Positions 1 through 8,097 of a stretch of DNA of 64,000 nucleotides are shown one piece after another; position 1 is the stretch's first letter; every line of letters begins with the position of its first letter. Under the pieces are notes generated by a model. It ran no database searches. It was not told the origin of the DNA and worked only from the letters and a program-made list of their open reading frames with translations. Made by a program: the position numbers and the translations under genes. Origin of the DNA: Clostridia bacterium (GTDB lineage: Bacteria; Bacillota; Clostridia; Lachnospirales; Lachnospiraceae); contig CAJTFD010000015.1 of NCBI GenBank assembly GCA_910575625.1, positions 37,013 to 101,012 of the forward strand. Reading direction: 5' to 3'.

Positions 1-1253
1 TCCAATGTATTGATCTTCACCACTTCCCGGAAGATCTCCTGAAAATCCGCCCCGATCTCCGGCACCGGCCAGGCGATGATCGTAAAACTGCGCTCCTCAC
101 CCTTGATATACCGGTTGGTGATCTGCGCCAGCTGATTGTCACAGGACACCTGGAGTTTCTGCTGGCTCTTGGACAACGCAAACGCCTCCGGACGATTTTT
201 TGGGGTAAAAGGCTCCTCCCCGAAGATCTCCATCACCGCCGGCCCTGCGTGCACATACGCCAGTTCCTTATATTTCTCGTAGGCCATCTGAGTCGCCCGC
301 AGTTTCCGCTGCACAAGATCCTCATCCAAAAAGAGCGCCGCATCCCCCCGATGGTCGTAATCGAACTGTTTATTGGGGATATGACCGTAATAGCCGATGC
401 GGTGATCCTGCCTCTTGTTGATCACATGCGATGCCGCCCGATAGATCACCGGCCGCAGCCCCATCTCCTTAAATTGCAGGACGGCCGCCCGGACCACCCT
501 CTCAAAACCCAGACAATACCGGATGTTCACAGTCTCCTTCTTGGAGAGGTCTTTATTGGTATTGATAAATCCGATCCGGTACCCTTCCGTGTACGTCCGG
601 GCCATCCGCTCGATCTCATCCTGTCCCAAGCTGCTCAGGAATGCGGCCGCCTGCCGTTCACTCTCCGTCACCCATTCCCCAAAATCGTATAGATAGTCCG
701 GCGATGCAAGATCCGCCTCCATGATGATCCGCTCCGCAAAAGAACAGGACGGATCCACCAGCTCCCGGACGCGCCGCTCCACCATCTCCTCGCAGTAATC
801 ACTCACATACCAGTACAGGATATCGCGAATCTCCCTGGGATCCGCCGCACCTTCCCGGGCAAAAACACCGTAGACTTCCAGAAACAGCTCACAGCACACC
901 GTCATATCCCACACGCGGCCTTCCCGGGCATAGACGATCATCCCCCGCAGCTCACTATAGAGAAAACTCAAGAGCCTGCCGCACTCTCCCAGCCTCCTGA
1001 CCGCATAGGCCGGATCGCCATAAGAACGTCTGTACGACTCCGGCAGGATATCCGCATACAGCAGCTCATTCTGTCTCCGCTTTTCCTTTGGCGTAAACCG
1101 CGCCCAGTCCCGCCCCGTCTCGATCGTCCGCTGTAAAAAAGACGCTGTCCCGCAAAAAAAATCTCTCCACCCGCTCCCATCCGACGGCTCCGCCGCGATC
1201 TGGGCCACCCGGCGGGAAGCCAGTCCCCACCGTTCTTCCAATAGATCATCCAA
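1..1253 (-). CDS. M29-type (leucyl) aminopeptidase, 3' end outside window
   Basis: The minus strand is open from about 1262 to the left edge, so the C-terminus is missing. My translation gives about 415 residues ending in the stretch FTIIAWPVPEIG followed by EIFREVVKINTL, which I recognise from large clostridial aminopeptidases related to family M29. These are metal-dependent exopeptidases that act in the cytoplasm. The catalytic residues lie in the missing C-terminal half, so the enzyme class rests on the N-terminal and central part only. There is no ATG; an in-frame TAA lies just upstream (1272-1274). The TTG at 1253 sits 9 bases after an AAGGTGG motif and is the best start; a TTG at 1262 abuts the same motif and is less likely. 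The gene is followed upstream by the HD hydrolase in the same direction. Confidence 0.65.
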   Translation of the reverse strand, partial: MDDLLEERWGLASRRVAQIAAEPSDGSGWRDFFCGTASFLQRTIETGRDWARFTPKEKRRQNELLYADILPESYRRSYGDPAYAVRRLGECGRLLSFLYSELRGMIVYAREGRVWDMTVCCELFLEVYGVFAREGAADPREIRDILYWYVSDYCEEMVERRVRELVDPSCSFAERIIMEADLASPDYLYDFGEWVTESERQAAAFLSSLGQDEIERMARTYTEGYRIGFINTNKDLSKKETVNIRYCLGFERVVRAAVLQFKEMGLRPVIYRAASHVINKRQDHRIGYYGHIPNKQFDYDHRGDAALFLDEDLVQRKLRATQMAYEKYKELAYVHAGPAVMEIFGEEPFTPKNRPEAFALSKSQQKLQVSCDNQLAQITNRYIKGEERSFTIIAWPVPEIGADFQEIFREVVKINTL

Positions 1254-1282
1254 ACCGATCAACCACCTTTTTTATTTATATA

Positions 1283-1867
1283 TCATAACAGATTTCCCAA
1301 CTCCGCATTCTTATGGATCAGCGATTCCATATATCCCCAGATCTCAGGCGACCATTCCTTCACCCATTCATTGCGTTTATAGACCTGCTCTTTTTTGGTC
1401 TTGTGTTCCCGCCAGCTCTTTCCCTGCGAAGCGTCGTTGAGCAAAAGCGGCTGGCAGTTATCCAGGACACGGGCAAACTTTGCCTCCCCGCTTATGCAGG
1501 CTTCAAACTCCTCCCAGAGTCCCTTAAAATGATCCCTCTGGTCATCCGGCAGCAGTGCGAACAGCTTTTCTGCCGCCGCCATCTCCTTGTCGTGCTGGGC
1601 CGCCTGGGCCTTTTCATCATAAGCGTAGGCATCCCCCGCCCAGATCTCCACCAGATCGTGGACCAGGACCATCGCCACCGTCCGGTCCACGTCCACCGAC
1701 TCCGGCGCATATTCCCTGAGCACCAGGGCACACATGGCCAGATGCCAGGAATGCTCCGCGTCGTTCTCCTTGCGTTTTCCATCTGTCAGATAGCTCTGCC
1801 GTCCGATCTGCTTTAATTTATCGATCTCCCGCAGAAAATCCATCTGCGCCTCTATCCGTGTTCTCAT
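1283..1867 (-). CDS. HD-domain hydrolase (YfbR/HDDC2-like)
   Basis: A 194-residue protein with the pattern of the HD_3 branch of HD phosphohydrolases: NDAEHSWHLAM at about residues 36-46 gives the first metal-binding His, and LVHDLVEIWAGD at about 68-79 gives the His-Asp pair that names the family. Relatives such as YfbR remove phosphate from deoxynucleoside 5'-monophosphates; others in the family have unknown substrates. Length matches the family (about 190 residues). It is a cytoplasmic, soluble protein with no signal peptide. The start ATG at 1867 has a GGGGAGGATGTC ribosome site directly upstream. It lies between the aminopeptidase and a run of small membrane proteins, which does not indicate a pathway. 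HD fold is certain, the substrate is not. Confidence 0.8.
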   Translation of the reverse strand: MRTRIEAQMDFLREIDKLKQIGRQSYLTDGKRKENDAEHSWHLAMCALVLREYAPESVDVDRTVAMVLVHDLVEIWAGDAYAYDEKAQAAQHDKEMAAAEKLFALLPDDQRDHFKGLWEEFEACISGEAKFARVLDNCQPLLLNDASQGKSWREHKTKKEQVYKRNEWVKEWSPEIWGYMESLIHKNAELGNLL

Positions 1868-1891
1868 GACATCCTCCCCGGAAACGTATTT

Positions 1892-2215
1892 TTAAGAAAC
1901 CCCGATCAGATACAGGCCCAGCCAGCCCACCATGAGCAGGCCGTTGGCGATCGCCCCCGCCGTGCAGAAGGAATGGATCCTGTTTTCCGCGGAGAAGCTG
2001 AACATCCCCATAAAAAAACCATACACAGCCAGCAGCATCGCGCAGATGCTGATCCCGCCGATCAGCGCCTGGCTGATCACATATTCCTGCAGGAAGAATG
2101 AGACCGCTACGTCCGCAAGGAACAATACAAAAGAGATCACCGCTAGGACCACAGAGTAGATCCCGCCCTCTGCCTGTTTTTGCTGTGCAAATGCATATCT
2201 ATATCGTTTCGCCAT
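1892..2215 (-). CDS. small four-helix membrane protein, unrecognised
   Basis: The product from the ATG at 2215 is 107 residues (MAKRYRYAFAQ...), basic at the N-terminus and then three to four hydrophobic helices covering about residues 20-105. I chose 2215 because AGGAGG lies 8 bases before it; the open frame extends upstream to 2260 without a ribosome site. The start nearly touches the stop of the vanZ-like gene (2217), so the two are probably co-transcribed and translationally linked. Similar small membrane proteins with this N-terminal motif occur in Lachnospiraceae as uncharacterised DUF families, but I cannot name the family with certainty. No enzymatic motif is visible. Confidence 0.65.
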   Translation of the reverse strand: MAKRYRYAFAQQKQAEGGIYSVVLAVISFVLFLADVAVSFFLQEYVISQALIGGISICAMLLAVYGFFMGMFSFSAENRIHSFCTAGAIANGLLMVGWLGLYLIGVS

Positions 2216-2216
2216 A

Positions 2217-2675
2217 CTACAAACGCCTCCTGACCTCATTGCAGACCCAGAATGAAACATACCCCAGCAGCGCGCCCAGCGTGTTCAGGAGCAGATCATC
2301 CACATCAAAGCTCCCCACCCGGAAGATCAGCTGGGCTGTCTCCACACAAAGGCTCAGGGAAAAGCCGCTGACCACGATCAGCAGCCAGTTCCGAAAGCGG
2401 TCGTTGATGACGGGCAGGATGTAACCGAAAGGGACAAATCCCACCACATTCCCGAAGATATTCAAGATCATGGCAAAGTTCCCCACCTGCTCCCGGTACA
2501 TCCAGAACCTGCGGATCTCCACAAAGGGGATCAGATTATACCTGTATTCCCGGGCCATCTCCCCCGCCCGTCCATAGGATTCTGCAAAAAACAAAAAATA
2601 CACCAACATCCCCATATACAAAATGAACAGGAATATCCCACCACAACGGATCAGTTTTTTCGTCCTCTTACTCAC
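2217..2675 (-). CDS. VanZ family membrane protein
   Basis: A 152-residue membrane protein with the VanZ signature: NLIPFVEI near residue 47, the glycine-rich NIFGNVVGFVPFGYILP around 72-88, the helix ending in CVETAQLIF around 110-118, and SFDVDDLLLNTLGALLGY around 122-139. The Asp pair before LLLN is typical. VanZ proteins are small four- to five-helix membrane proteins; the founding member gives low-level teicoplanin resistance, but most chromosomal copies have no known role. There are no other glycopeptide-resistance genes nearby, so no resistance function should be inferred. It is followed 2 bases later by the start of the next small membrane protein. Confidence 0.85.
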   Translation of the reverse strand: MSKRTKKLIRCGGIFLFILYMGMLVYFLFFAESYGRAGEMAREYRYNLIPFVEIRRFWMYREQVGNFAMILNIFGNVVGFVPFGYILPVINDRFRNWLLIVVSGFSLSLCVETAQLIFRVGSFDVDDLLLNTLGALLGYVSFWVCNEVRRRL

Positions 2676-2726
2676 AACTTTCCCCTCAAATTAGACTGAA
2701 ACTCAAACCGCCTGCATTCCTATCCC

Positions 2727-2879
2727 CTATATGGTGATCTCATATTTCCTCTTCAGCAGACGCGCGCCGCTTACGATCATCAGCACGCCGCTGGCCAGCC
2801 CTATCACCGAGACTGCGATCCCCAGCGTCAGGTTTAAGATCCCGGTCTGGGAGATGGTCTTATAGATCTTCTCATTCAT
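2727..2879 (-). CDS. 50-residue single-pass membrane peptide
   Basis: This short gene encodes MNEKIYKTISQ..., 50 residues, with one hydrophobic helix from about residue 14 to 38 and a basic tail (RLLKRKYE). The ATG at 2879 follows AAAGGAGG at 8-9 bases, which is a strong site and the main support for translation. It sits 15 bases after the pyrE stop and so is probably made from the same transcript. I do not recognise a family. The arrangement (short cytoplasmic N-terminus, one glycine- and valine-rich helix, Arg/Lys-rich end) would fit a small regulatory or structural membrane peptide. Confidence 0.6.
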   Translation of the reverse strand: MNEKIYKTISQTGILNLTLGIAVSVIGLASGVLMIVSGARLLKRKYEITI

Positions 2880-2894
2880 GGCATTTTCCTCCTT

Positions 2895-3569
2895 TTATTC
2901 AGCCCCATACTGTTCATAATATGCATCGATCGCCGCTTTCATGGCATCGTCGATGATCACCCGCCCCTTATACGGGCGGTCATACAGATGCTCCACCACT
3001 TCCTCCATGGTCACGATCGCCGTTGTCTGCAGGCCATACCGCTCCTGGATCTCTGCGAGCGCGCTCTTCGTCCCCTGCCCTCTCTCCATCCGGTCCACCG
3101 ACACCACCAGGCCGACGGGCTGTACTTTTGCCTGGGCCTTTAGGATCGGCATAGTCTCCGCGATCGAGGTCCCGGCGGTGGTCACATCCTCGATGATCAC
3201 CACCTTGTCGCCGTCATCCAGCGGACTCCCCAGCAAGATCCCTTTATCGCCGTGGTCCTTGACTTCCTTCCGGTTGGAACAGTAGCGGATCTCCTTGTCA
3301 AAAAGCTCGCTGACGGCCATCGAAGCCGCCACAGACAGCGGGATCCCCTTGTAAGCCGGTCCGAAGAGCACATCAAACTCCAGGCCGAACGCGTCCTTGA
3401 TGGCCCAGGCATAATACCCGCCCAGCCTGCGCAGCTGCGCACCCGTCCGGTAAAATCCTGTATTTACAAAAAAGGGAGTCTTCCGCCCGCTCTTCGTCAC
3501 AAAATCCCCAAATCTCAGAACCTCACAATCGATCATAAACTCGATGAATTCCTGTTTATAATTTTCCAT
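2895..3569 (-). CDS. pyrE: orotate phosphoribosyltransferase
   Basis: A 224-residue enzyme of de novo pyrimidine synthesis that joins orotate to PRPP to give OMP in the cytoplasm. The PRPP-binding loop is visible as VVIIEDVTTAGTSIAET at about residues 123-139 (the hydrophobic-E-D-(V/L)-TTAG-T-S motif). The substrate region KSGRKTPFFVNTGFYRTG near 26-43 and GPAYKGIPLS near 71-80 are also typical. Length agrees with the clostridial family. The rest of the pyrimidine pathway is not in the window, so this is a detached pyr gene. It has no visible PyrR-type leader; the 220 bases upstream are shared with the divergent aminotransferase gene. It appears to head a transcript that runs into the small membrane protein genes. 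Confidence 0.95.
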   Translation of the reverse strand: MENYKQEFIEFMIDCEVLRFGDFVTKSGRKTPFFVNTGFYRTGAQLRRLGGYYAWAIKDAFGLEFDVLFGPAYKGIPLSVAASMAVSELFDKEIRYCSNRKEVKDHGDKGILLGSPLDDGDKVVIIEDVTTAGTSIAETMPILKAQAKVQPVGLVVSVDRMERGQGTKSALAEIQERYGLQTTAIVTMEEVVEHLYDRPYKGRVIIDDAMKAAIDAYYEQYGAE

Positions 3570-3705
3570 AGACCTTTCTCTTCTCCTTTACCGCATAGAT
3601 CCGCCGTCTGACGGGATCTTTACTATAGATCTTTACCGTAGATTTTTCCCATTTTACCATAGGCGCATGGTTTTTTCAAATATTTTGCACAAATACCAAA
3701 AAAAC

Positions 3706-3734
3706 TTGAAAAGCGGATATTTTTGCTGTATGCT
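3706..3734 (+). promoter_or_regulatory. predicted promoter of the alaA operon
   Basis: TTGAAA at 3706-3711 and TATGCT at 3729-3734 are separated by 17 bases. The predicted start of transcription is about 50 bases before the aminotransferase ATG. It lies in the divergent gap with pyrE. Assigned by motif match only. Confidence 0.5.
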
Positions 3735-3791
3735 ATAAGCTACTCACCATTGAACAACAAAGATTTTAGATGATGAAGGGACTTAAAAGGT

Positions 3792-5009
3792 ATGAGGAAT
3801 TTTGAAAAATCCTCCAAACTCGACCACGTACTCTACGATGTGCGCGGCCCCGTGGTGGAGGAAGCCAGCCGGATGGAAGAAAATGGCATGGAGATCATGA
3901 AGCTGAACATCGGCAACCCTGCCCCGTTTGGTTTTTCTGCCCCAGAGGAAGTGATCTTGGACATGATGAGTTCCGTCCGTTCCAGTCAGGGTTATTCGGA
4001 TTCCAGAGGGGTCTTTTCCGCACGGAAGGCGATCATGCAGTACTGCCAGCTCAAGGAGATCCCCAATGTGTCCATGAACGACATCTACACGGGCAACGGA
4101 GTCAGCGAGCTGATCAACCTGTGCATGCAGGCCCTCTTAAATGACGGGGATGAGATCTTGATCCCATCCCCGGACTATCCGCTGTGGACGGGCACGGCCA
4201 CGCTGGCCGGTGGAAAAGCCGTACATTACATCTGCGATGAGCAGTCCTCCTGGTATCCGGACATCGAAGATATGAAGAGCAAGATCACGGACCGGACAAA
4301 AGGCATCGTGATCATCAATCCCAACAACCCCACAGGCGCGCTCTATCCCCGGGAGATCTTAGAACAGATCGCGGATCTGGCAAGGGAACACGACCTGATC
4401 TTATTTTCAGACGAGATCTACGACCGCCTGGTGTTTGACGGGCAGGAGCATATCTCCATCGCCTCCCTGGCCCCGGACCGGTTCTGCATCACGTTCAACG
4501 GATTGTCAAAATCCCACATGGTGGCCGGATTCCGTGCCGGCTGGATGGTCTTGAGCGGTCCGAAAGACCACGCCAAAGGCTACATCGAAGGGATCCGCAT
4601 GCTCTCCAATATGCGCCTGTGTTCCAATGTACCGGCCCAGTCCATCATCCAGACCTGCTTAGGCGGATACCAGAGCGTGCGGGAATACATCCGGCCCGGC
4701 GGGCGGATCTATGAACAGCGCGAGGCAGTCTACCGGGCTTTAAAAGAGATCCCGGGCATCTCCGTGGTGAAACCCCAGGCCGCCTTTTATATCTTCCCCA
4801 AGATCGATGTGGAGAAGTTCAATATCACCAACGATGAACAATTTGCCCTTGATTTCCTGCGGAAAAAACGGGTATTGATCGTCAGCGGCAGCGGCTTCAA
4901 CTGGAACGCACCGGATCATTTCCGCATCGTCTACCTGCCGCGCTTAGAAGAATTGAAAAAAGCCACGGACAGGCTGCGGGATTTCCTGCGCACCTACCGC
5001 CAGAAATGA
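3792..5009 (+). CDS. alaA: AlaA-like pyridoxal-phosphate aminotransferase
   Basis: At 405 residues this matches the length and much of the sequence of E. coli AlaA, the main glutamate-pyruvate aminotransferase, including EKSSKL at the N-terminus, KLNIGNPAPFGF, the NPNNPTGA loop that holds the cofactor (about 175-182), DEIYDRL (about 207) and TFNGLSKSHMVAGFRAGWM, where the Lys near 240 forms the Schiff base with PLP. It is a fold-type I class I/II enzyme and should make alanine from pyruvate and glutamate in the cytoplasm. The gene overlaps the next one (DUF2752) by 4 bases, so they are translationally coupled. The ribosome site is weak (GAAGGG 13 bases upstream), but the N-terminus aligns with AlaA and supports this ATG. 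Confidence 0.92.
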   Translation: MRNFEKSSKLDHVLYDVRGPVVEEASRMEENGMEIMKLNIGNPAPFGFSAPEEVILDMMSSVRSSQGYSDSRGVFSARKAIMQYCQLKEIPNVSMNDIYTGNGVSELINLCMQALLNDGDEILIPSPDYPLWTGTATLAGGKAVHYICDEQSSWYPDIEDMKSKITDRTKGIVIINPNNPTGALYPREILEQIADLAREHDLILFSDEIYDRLVFDGQEHISIASLAPDRFCITFNGLSKSHMVAGFRAGWMVLSGPKDHAKGYIEGIRMLSNMRLCSNVPAQSIIQTCLGGYQSVREYIRPGGRIYEQREAVYRALKEIPGISVVKPQAAFYIFPKIDVEKFNITNDEQFALDFLRKKRVLIVSGSGFNWNAPDHFRIVYLPRLEELKKATDRLRDFLRTYRQK

Positions 5010-5452
5010 AAGGGCTCTCGATACAAGAGATCTGGATGCGGATCCGGCAAGATCTTAAGACCTATCACCGGGGACTCTTTCTGGCCGCGGCCTATCTGGG
5101 CATCACGTGCGCCCTCGGCATCCCGGTCTGCCCCATGGTCCTGTTCTGGGGCCTGCCCTGCCCCGGCTGCGGCATGACCCGGGCGGCGCTTCTCTTTTTT
5201 AAGGGAAAGTGGAATACAGCCTGGCAGATGCATCCTTTTTTCTTTGTACTGCTGGTCCTGGCAGCTGTGGCCGCAGCCTTCCGTTACGGGGCAGGCCGCA
5301 GCATGCCGGGTTTTAAACGGATCGTCCCGGCTGTCCTGATCTTGTCCATTTTGTTCTATGTATACCGCATGATCAGATACTTTCCCGGACAGGAACCGAT
5401 GACCTATTCCTCCCATAATATCCTGCGTCTCCTGGCAGATATCCACGGATAG
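5006..5452 (+). CDS. DUF2752 membrane protein
   Basis: A 148-residue membrane protein with the DUF2752 hallmark PCPGCGMTRA at about residues 51-60, which carries the two conserved cysteines, followed by a helix and the MHPFFF motif near 75-80. Three to four hydrophobic segments are seen (about 22-45, 78-93, 107-122). The function of the family is unknown; it is common in Clostridia and Bacteroidetes. It overlaps the aminotransferase stop (ATGA) and is followed 70 bases later by another small membrane protein, which is the usual neighbourhood of the family in this group. Confidence 0.85.
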   Translation: MKGLSIQEIWMRIRQDLKTYHRGLFLAAAYLGITCALGIPVCPMVLFWGLPCPGCGMTRAALLFFKGKWNTAWQMHPFFFVLLVLAAVAAAFRYGAGRSMPGFKRIVPAVLILSILFYVYRMIRYFPGQEPMTYSSHNILRLLADIHG

Positions 5453-5523
5453 TTGCATATTTAGGACGGATATGGTAAACTGGTATTGCTTTATGAACAT
5501 TTTTTTGAGGAGGGTAAAAAAGT

Positions 5524-5808
5524 ATGAACGAAGATAATTTCCAAAATCCCCAAGATTACGGACCGGAAATGGAACCGGTCATGGGCATCGGCCAATGGCT
5601 GCTGACCCTGCTGGTCATGTCCATCCCCTGTGTGAATATCATCATGCTCTTTGTATGGGGATTTGGGAGCGAAAACCAGACACGCGCAAATTATTGCAGG
5701 GCCTATCTGATCTGGTGGGTGATATGTGTAGTGCTGATGCTGATCTTTAGCCTCGTCTTCGGCTCTGCGCTGACAGCCGCCATGTCATCTATGTCATCAG
5801 GCATCTAA
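5524..5808 (+). CDS. small two-helix membrane protein
   Basis: A 94-residue protein with an acidic N-terminal tail (MNEDNFQNPQD) and two hydrophobic helices at about 23-45 and 60-80, separated by a polar loop with RANYCRAYLIWW. The start has a GAGGAGGG site 9 bases upstream. I recognise the general type as a small clostridial membrane protein that often sits next to DUF2752 genes, but I cannot give a named function. It ends 30 bases before citrate synthase, so it may be part of the same transcript. Confidence 0.7.
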   Translation: MNEDNFQNPQDYGPEMEPVMGIGQWLLTLLVMSIPCVNIIMLFVWGFGSENQTRANYCRAYLIWWVICVVLMLIFSLVFGSALTAAMSSMSSGI

Positions 5809-5838
5809 GGCGTGACTAATACGGAAAGGAGTGTTTGA

Positions 5839-7200
5839 ATGTCAGGATTCAATATGAAGGTAACACCAGAGATCATGCGTTTGACGGATATCTGCTACGA
5901 GAACAGCCAGATCCCCGTGGAACTCTATGGAAAACACGATGTAAAACGGGGATTGAGGGATTTAAACGGCCAGGGTGTCTTAGCAGGGCTCACGAAGATC
6001 TCGAACGTGCAGGCATACCGTATGGAAGACGGGAAGAAGATCCCCTGCGCGGGCGAATTGTCTTACCGCGGGATCAATGTGGAGGATCTGACCCAGGGCT
6101 TTATCCAGGACGGACGGCTGGGTTTTGAGGAGGTCACCTACCTGCTCTTATTCGGACGGCTTCCGGATACGGCTGAACTGGAGGGCTTCAGGCAGCTTCT
6201 GTCTGCCCAACGCTCCCTGCCCCGCAACTTTGTCCGCGACGTGATCATGAAAGCTCCGAGCAGGGATATGATGAATACCCTGTCCCGGAGTGTTCTGACT
6301 CTGTATTCTTATGATAATAATCCGGAAGATATTTCTCTTCCAAATGTCCTGCGCCAGTGCCTGAATCTGATCAGCGTCTTCCCCATGTTGTCTGTGTACG
6401 GCTACCAGGCCTACAACCATTATATGCGTGGAAAGAGCTTATACATCCATCAACCTTCCCGTGAACTGTCTACGGCTGAAAATATACTGCGCCTGCTGCG
6501 CCCGGATAAAAAATACACAGCATTGGAGGCGACGATCCTCGACCTGGCCCTGATCTTGCACATGGAGCACGGCGGCGGTAACAACTCCACCTTCACGATC
6601 CATGTGGTGTCCTCTTCCGGGACAGACACCTACTCGGCCATCGCAGCCGCCCTGGGTTCGTTAAAAGGTCCAAAGCACGGCGGCGCCAACATCAAGGTGG
6701 TCAAGATGTTCCAGGACATGGAAAAACACGTGACAGATTACAAAGATGAGGAGCAGGTATCCGACTATCTGCGGAAACTGCTGCACAAGGAAGCCTTTGA
6801 CAAACGGGGACTGATCTACGGGATCGGACATGCCATCTATTCCATCTCCGACCCCCGTGCCCAGATCTTCAAGGGCTTCGTAGAGAAACTGGCCCAGGAA
6901 AAGGGACGGCACGAGGAGTACGAGCTATACAGCATGGTGGAACGCTTAGCGCCCAAGATCATCGGGGAAGAACGCCATATCTACAAAGGCGTCAGCGCCA
7001 ACGTGGACTTTTACAGCGGGTTCGTCTACAGTATGCTGGACCTTCCCCTGGAGCTGTACACACCCATGTTTGCCATCGCCCGTATCGTGGGCTGGAGCGC
7101 GCACCGCATGGAAGAGCTGATCAACACAGATAAGATCATCCGTCCGGCATATAAGAATGTCCAGGATGCCCTGGAATACCAGACCCTGGCAAAACGCTAG
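5839..7200 (+). CDS. gltA: citrate (2-methylcitrate) synthase
   Basis: A 453-residue citrate synthase family enzyme that condenses acetyl-CoA and oxaloacetate. The three catalytic residues are visible: His in LHMEHGGGNNSTF (about residue 238), His in GIGHAIYSISDPRA (about 334) and Asp in VDFYSGFVYSMLDLP (about 393). The N-terminal extension before AGELSYRGINVEDL is longer than in the B. subtilis enzyme and is the form usual in Lachnospiraceae, where the enzyme feeds glutamate synthesis through a partial TCA cycle. The ATG at 5839 has AAAGGAG 8 bases upstream. A methylcitrate role cannot be excluded, but no propionate genes are nearby. Confidence 0.92.
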   Translation: MSGFNMKVTPEIMRLTDICYENSQIPVELYGKHDVKRGLRDLNGQGVLAGLTKISNVQAYRMEDGKKIPCAGELSYRGINVEDLTQGFIQDGRLGFEEVTYLLLFGRLPDTAELEGFRQLLSAQRSLPRNFVRDVIMKAPSRDMMNTLSRSVLTLYSYDNNPEDISLPNVLRQCLNLISVFPMLSVYGYQAYNHYMRGKSLYIHQPSRELSTAENILRLLRPDKKYTALEATILDLALILHMEHGGGNNSTFTIHVVSSSGTDTYSAIAAALGSLKGPKHGGANIKVVKMFQDMEKHVTDYKDEEQVSDYLRKLLHKEAFDKRGLIYGIGHAIYSISDPRAQIFKGFVEKLAQEKGRHEEYELYSMVERLAPKIIGEERHIYKGVSANVDFYSGFVYSMLDLPLELYTPMFAIARIVGWSAHRMEELINTDKIIRPAYKNVQDALEYQTLAKR

Positions 7201-7224
7201 AATTAGGATAGGAAGTGAATGAAA

Positions 7225-8097
7225 ATGGCAGATGTGGATGCACTGGATACACACGGCGCCGCCCTGATACTGGAAGGCGGCGCGACCCGGGGCGTGTTCA
7301 CCGCCGGGGTCTTAGACTATCTGATGGAACAGGAACTGTACCTGCCCTACGTGGTGGGCGTCTCCGCCGGAGCCTGCAACGCCGCGGACTATGTGTCCCG
7401 GCAGATCGGGCGCACCCGGGACTGTATGATCCCAGACAAAGAACACAATTACCTGAATTTAAAGCATACATTGAAGACCCACAGCCTCTTTGACATGGAT
7501 CTGGTCTTCGACAGATATCCCAATGAGATCTATCCCTTTGACTACGAGACCTACTTCCATTCCCCGCTGCGCTGTGAGCTGACCGTGACCAACTGCCTGA
7601 CAGGCAGGGCGGAGTACCTGGACGAGCGGACCAGTAAAAAAAGACTGATGGACATCTGCCGGGCTTCCAGCAGCGTGCCCCTGGCAAGCCCCATGGTAAA
7701 GATCGACGGGACACCCTATGTGGACGGCGGGATCGCCGACTCGATCCCGATCATCCGCTCCCTGAAACTGGGCCACCGCAAGAACCTGATCGTCCTCACC
7801 CGGAACGCCGGATACCGGAAAAAACCCATCCGCAGGAGCAGACCTCTTTATACAGCCATGTACAAGAAGTACCCAAACCTGGTACGGGCCATCCTGCGCA
7901 GGGCCTACATCTACAATAAGACCCTGTCCTACATCGACAAATGGGAAGCTCAGGGCAAAGTGTTCGTCATCCGCCCATTGCAAAAGACCGTATCCCGGAC
8001 CGAACAGGACCGCCAGGCTATGGAAGATTTTTATCGGCACGGCTATGATCTGATGAGAGAAAATTACGAAAAACTGTTGGGATACCTGGAAAAATGA
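7225..8097 (+). CDS. patatin-like phospholipase
   Basis: A patatin-family serine acylhydrolase of about 290 residues. The glycine-rich oxyanion loop EGGATRGVFTAGVLD is at about residues 13-27, the nucleophile motif GVSAG at about 43-47, and the catalytic Asp in VDGGIADS near 162-169. These give the Ser-Asp dyad typical of patatins. The C-terminal part with the Arg-rich loop RKKPIRRSRPLY resembles the DUF6363 tail of the YjjU-like group. No signal peptide is seen, so it acts in the cytoplasm, probably on membrane lipids. The second ATG at 7225 is 9 bases after AGGAAG and is preferred over 7219. The gene overlaps the next one by 4 bases (ATGA). Confidence 0.88.
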   Translation: MADVDALDTHGAALILEGGATRGVFTAGVLDYLMEQELYLPYVVGVSAGACNAADYVSRQIGRTRDCMIPDKEHNYLNLKHTLKTHSLFDMDLVFDRYPNEIYPFDYETYFHSPLRCELTVTNCLTGRAEYLDERTSKKRLMDICRASSSVPLASPMVKIDGTPYVDGGIADSIPIIRSLKLGHRKNLIVLTRNAGYRKKPIRRSRPLYTAMYKKYPNLVRAILRRAYIYNKTLSYIDKWEAQGKVFVIRPLQKTVSRTEQDRQAMEDFYRHGYDLMRENYEKLLGYLEK

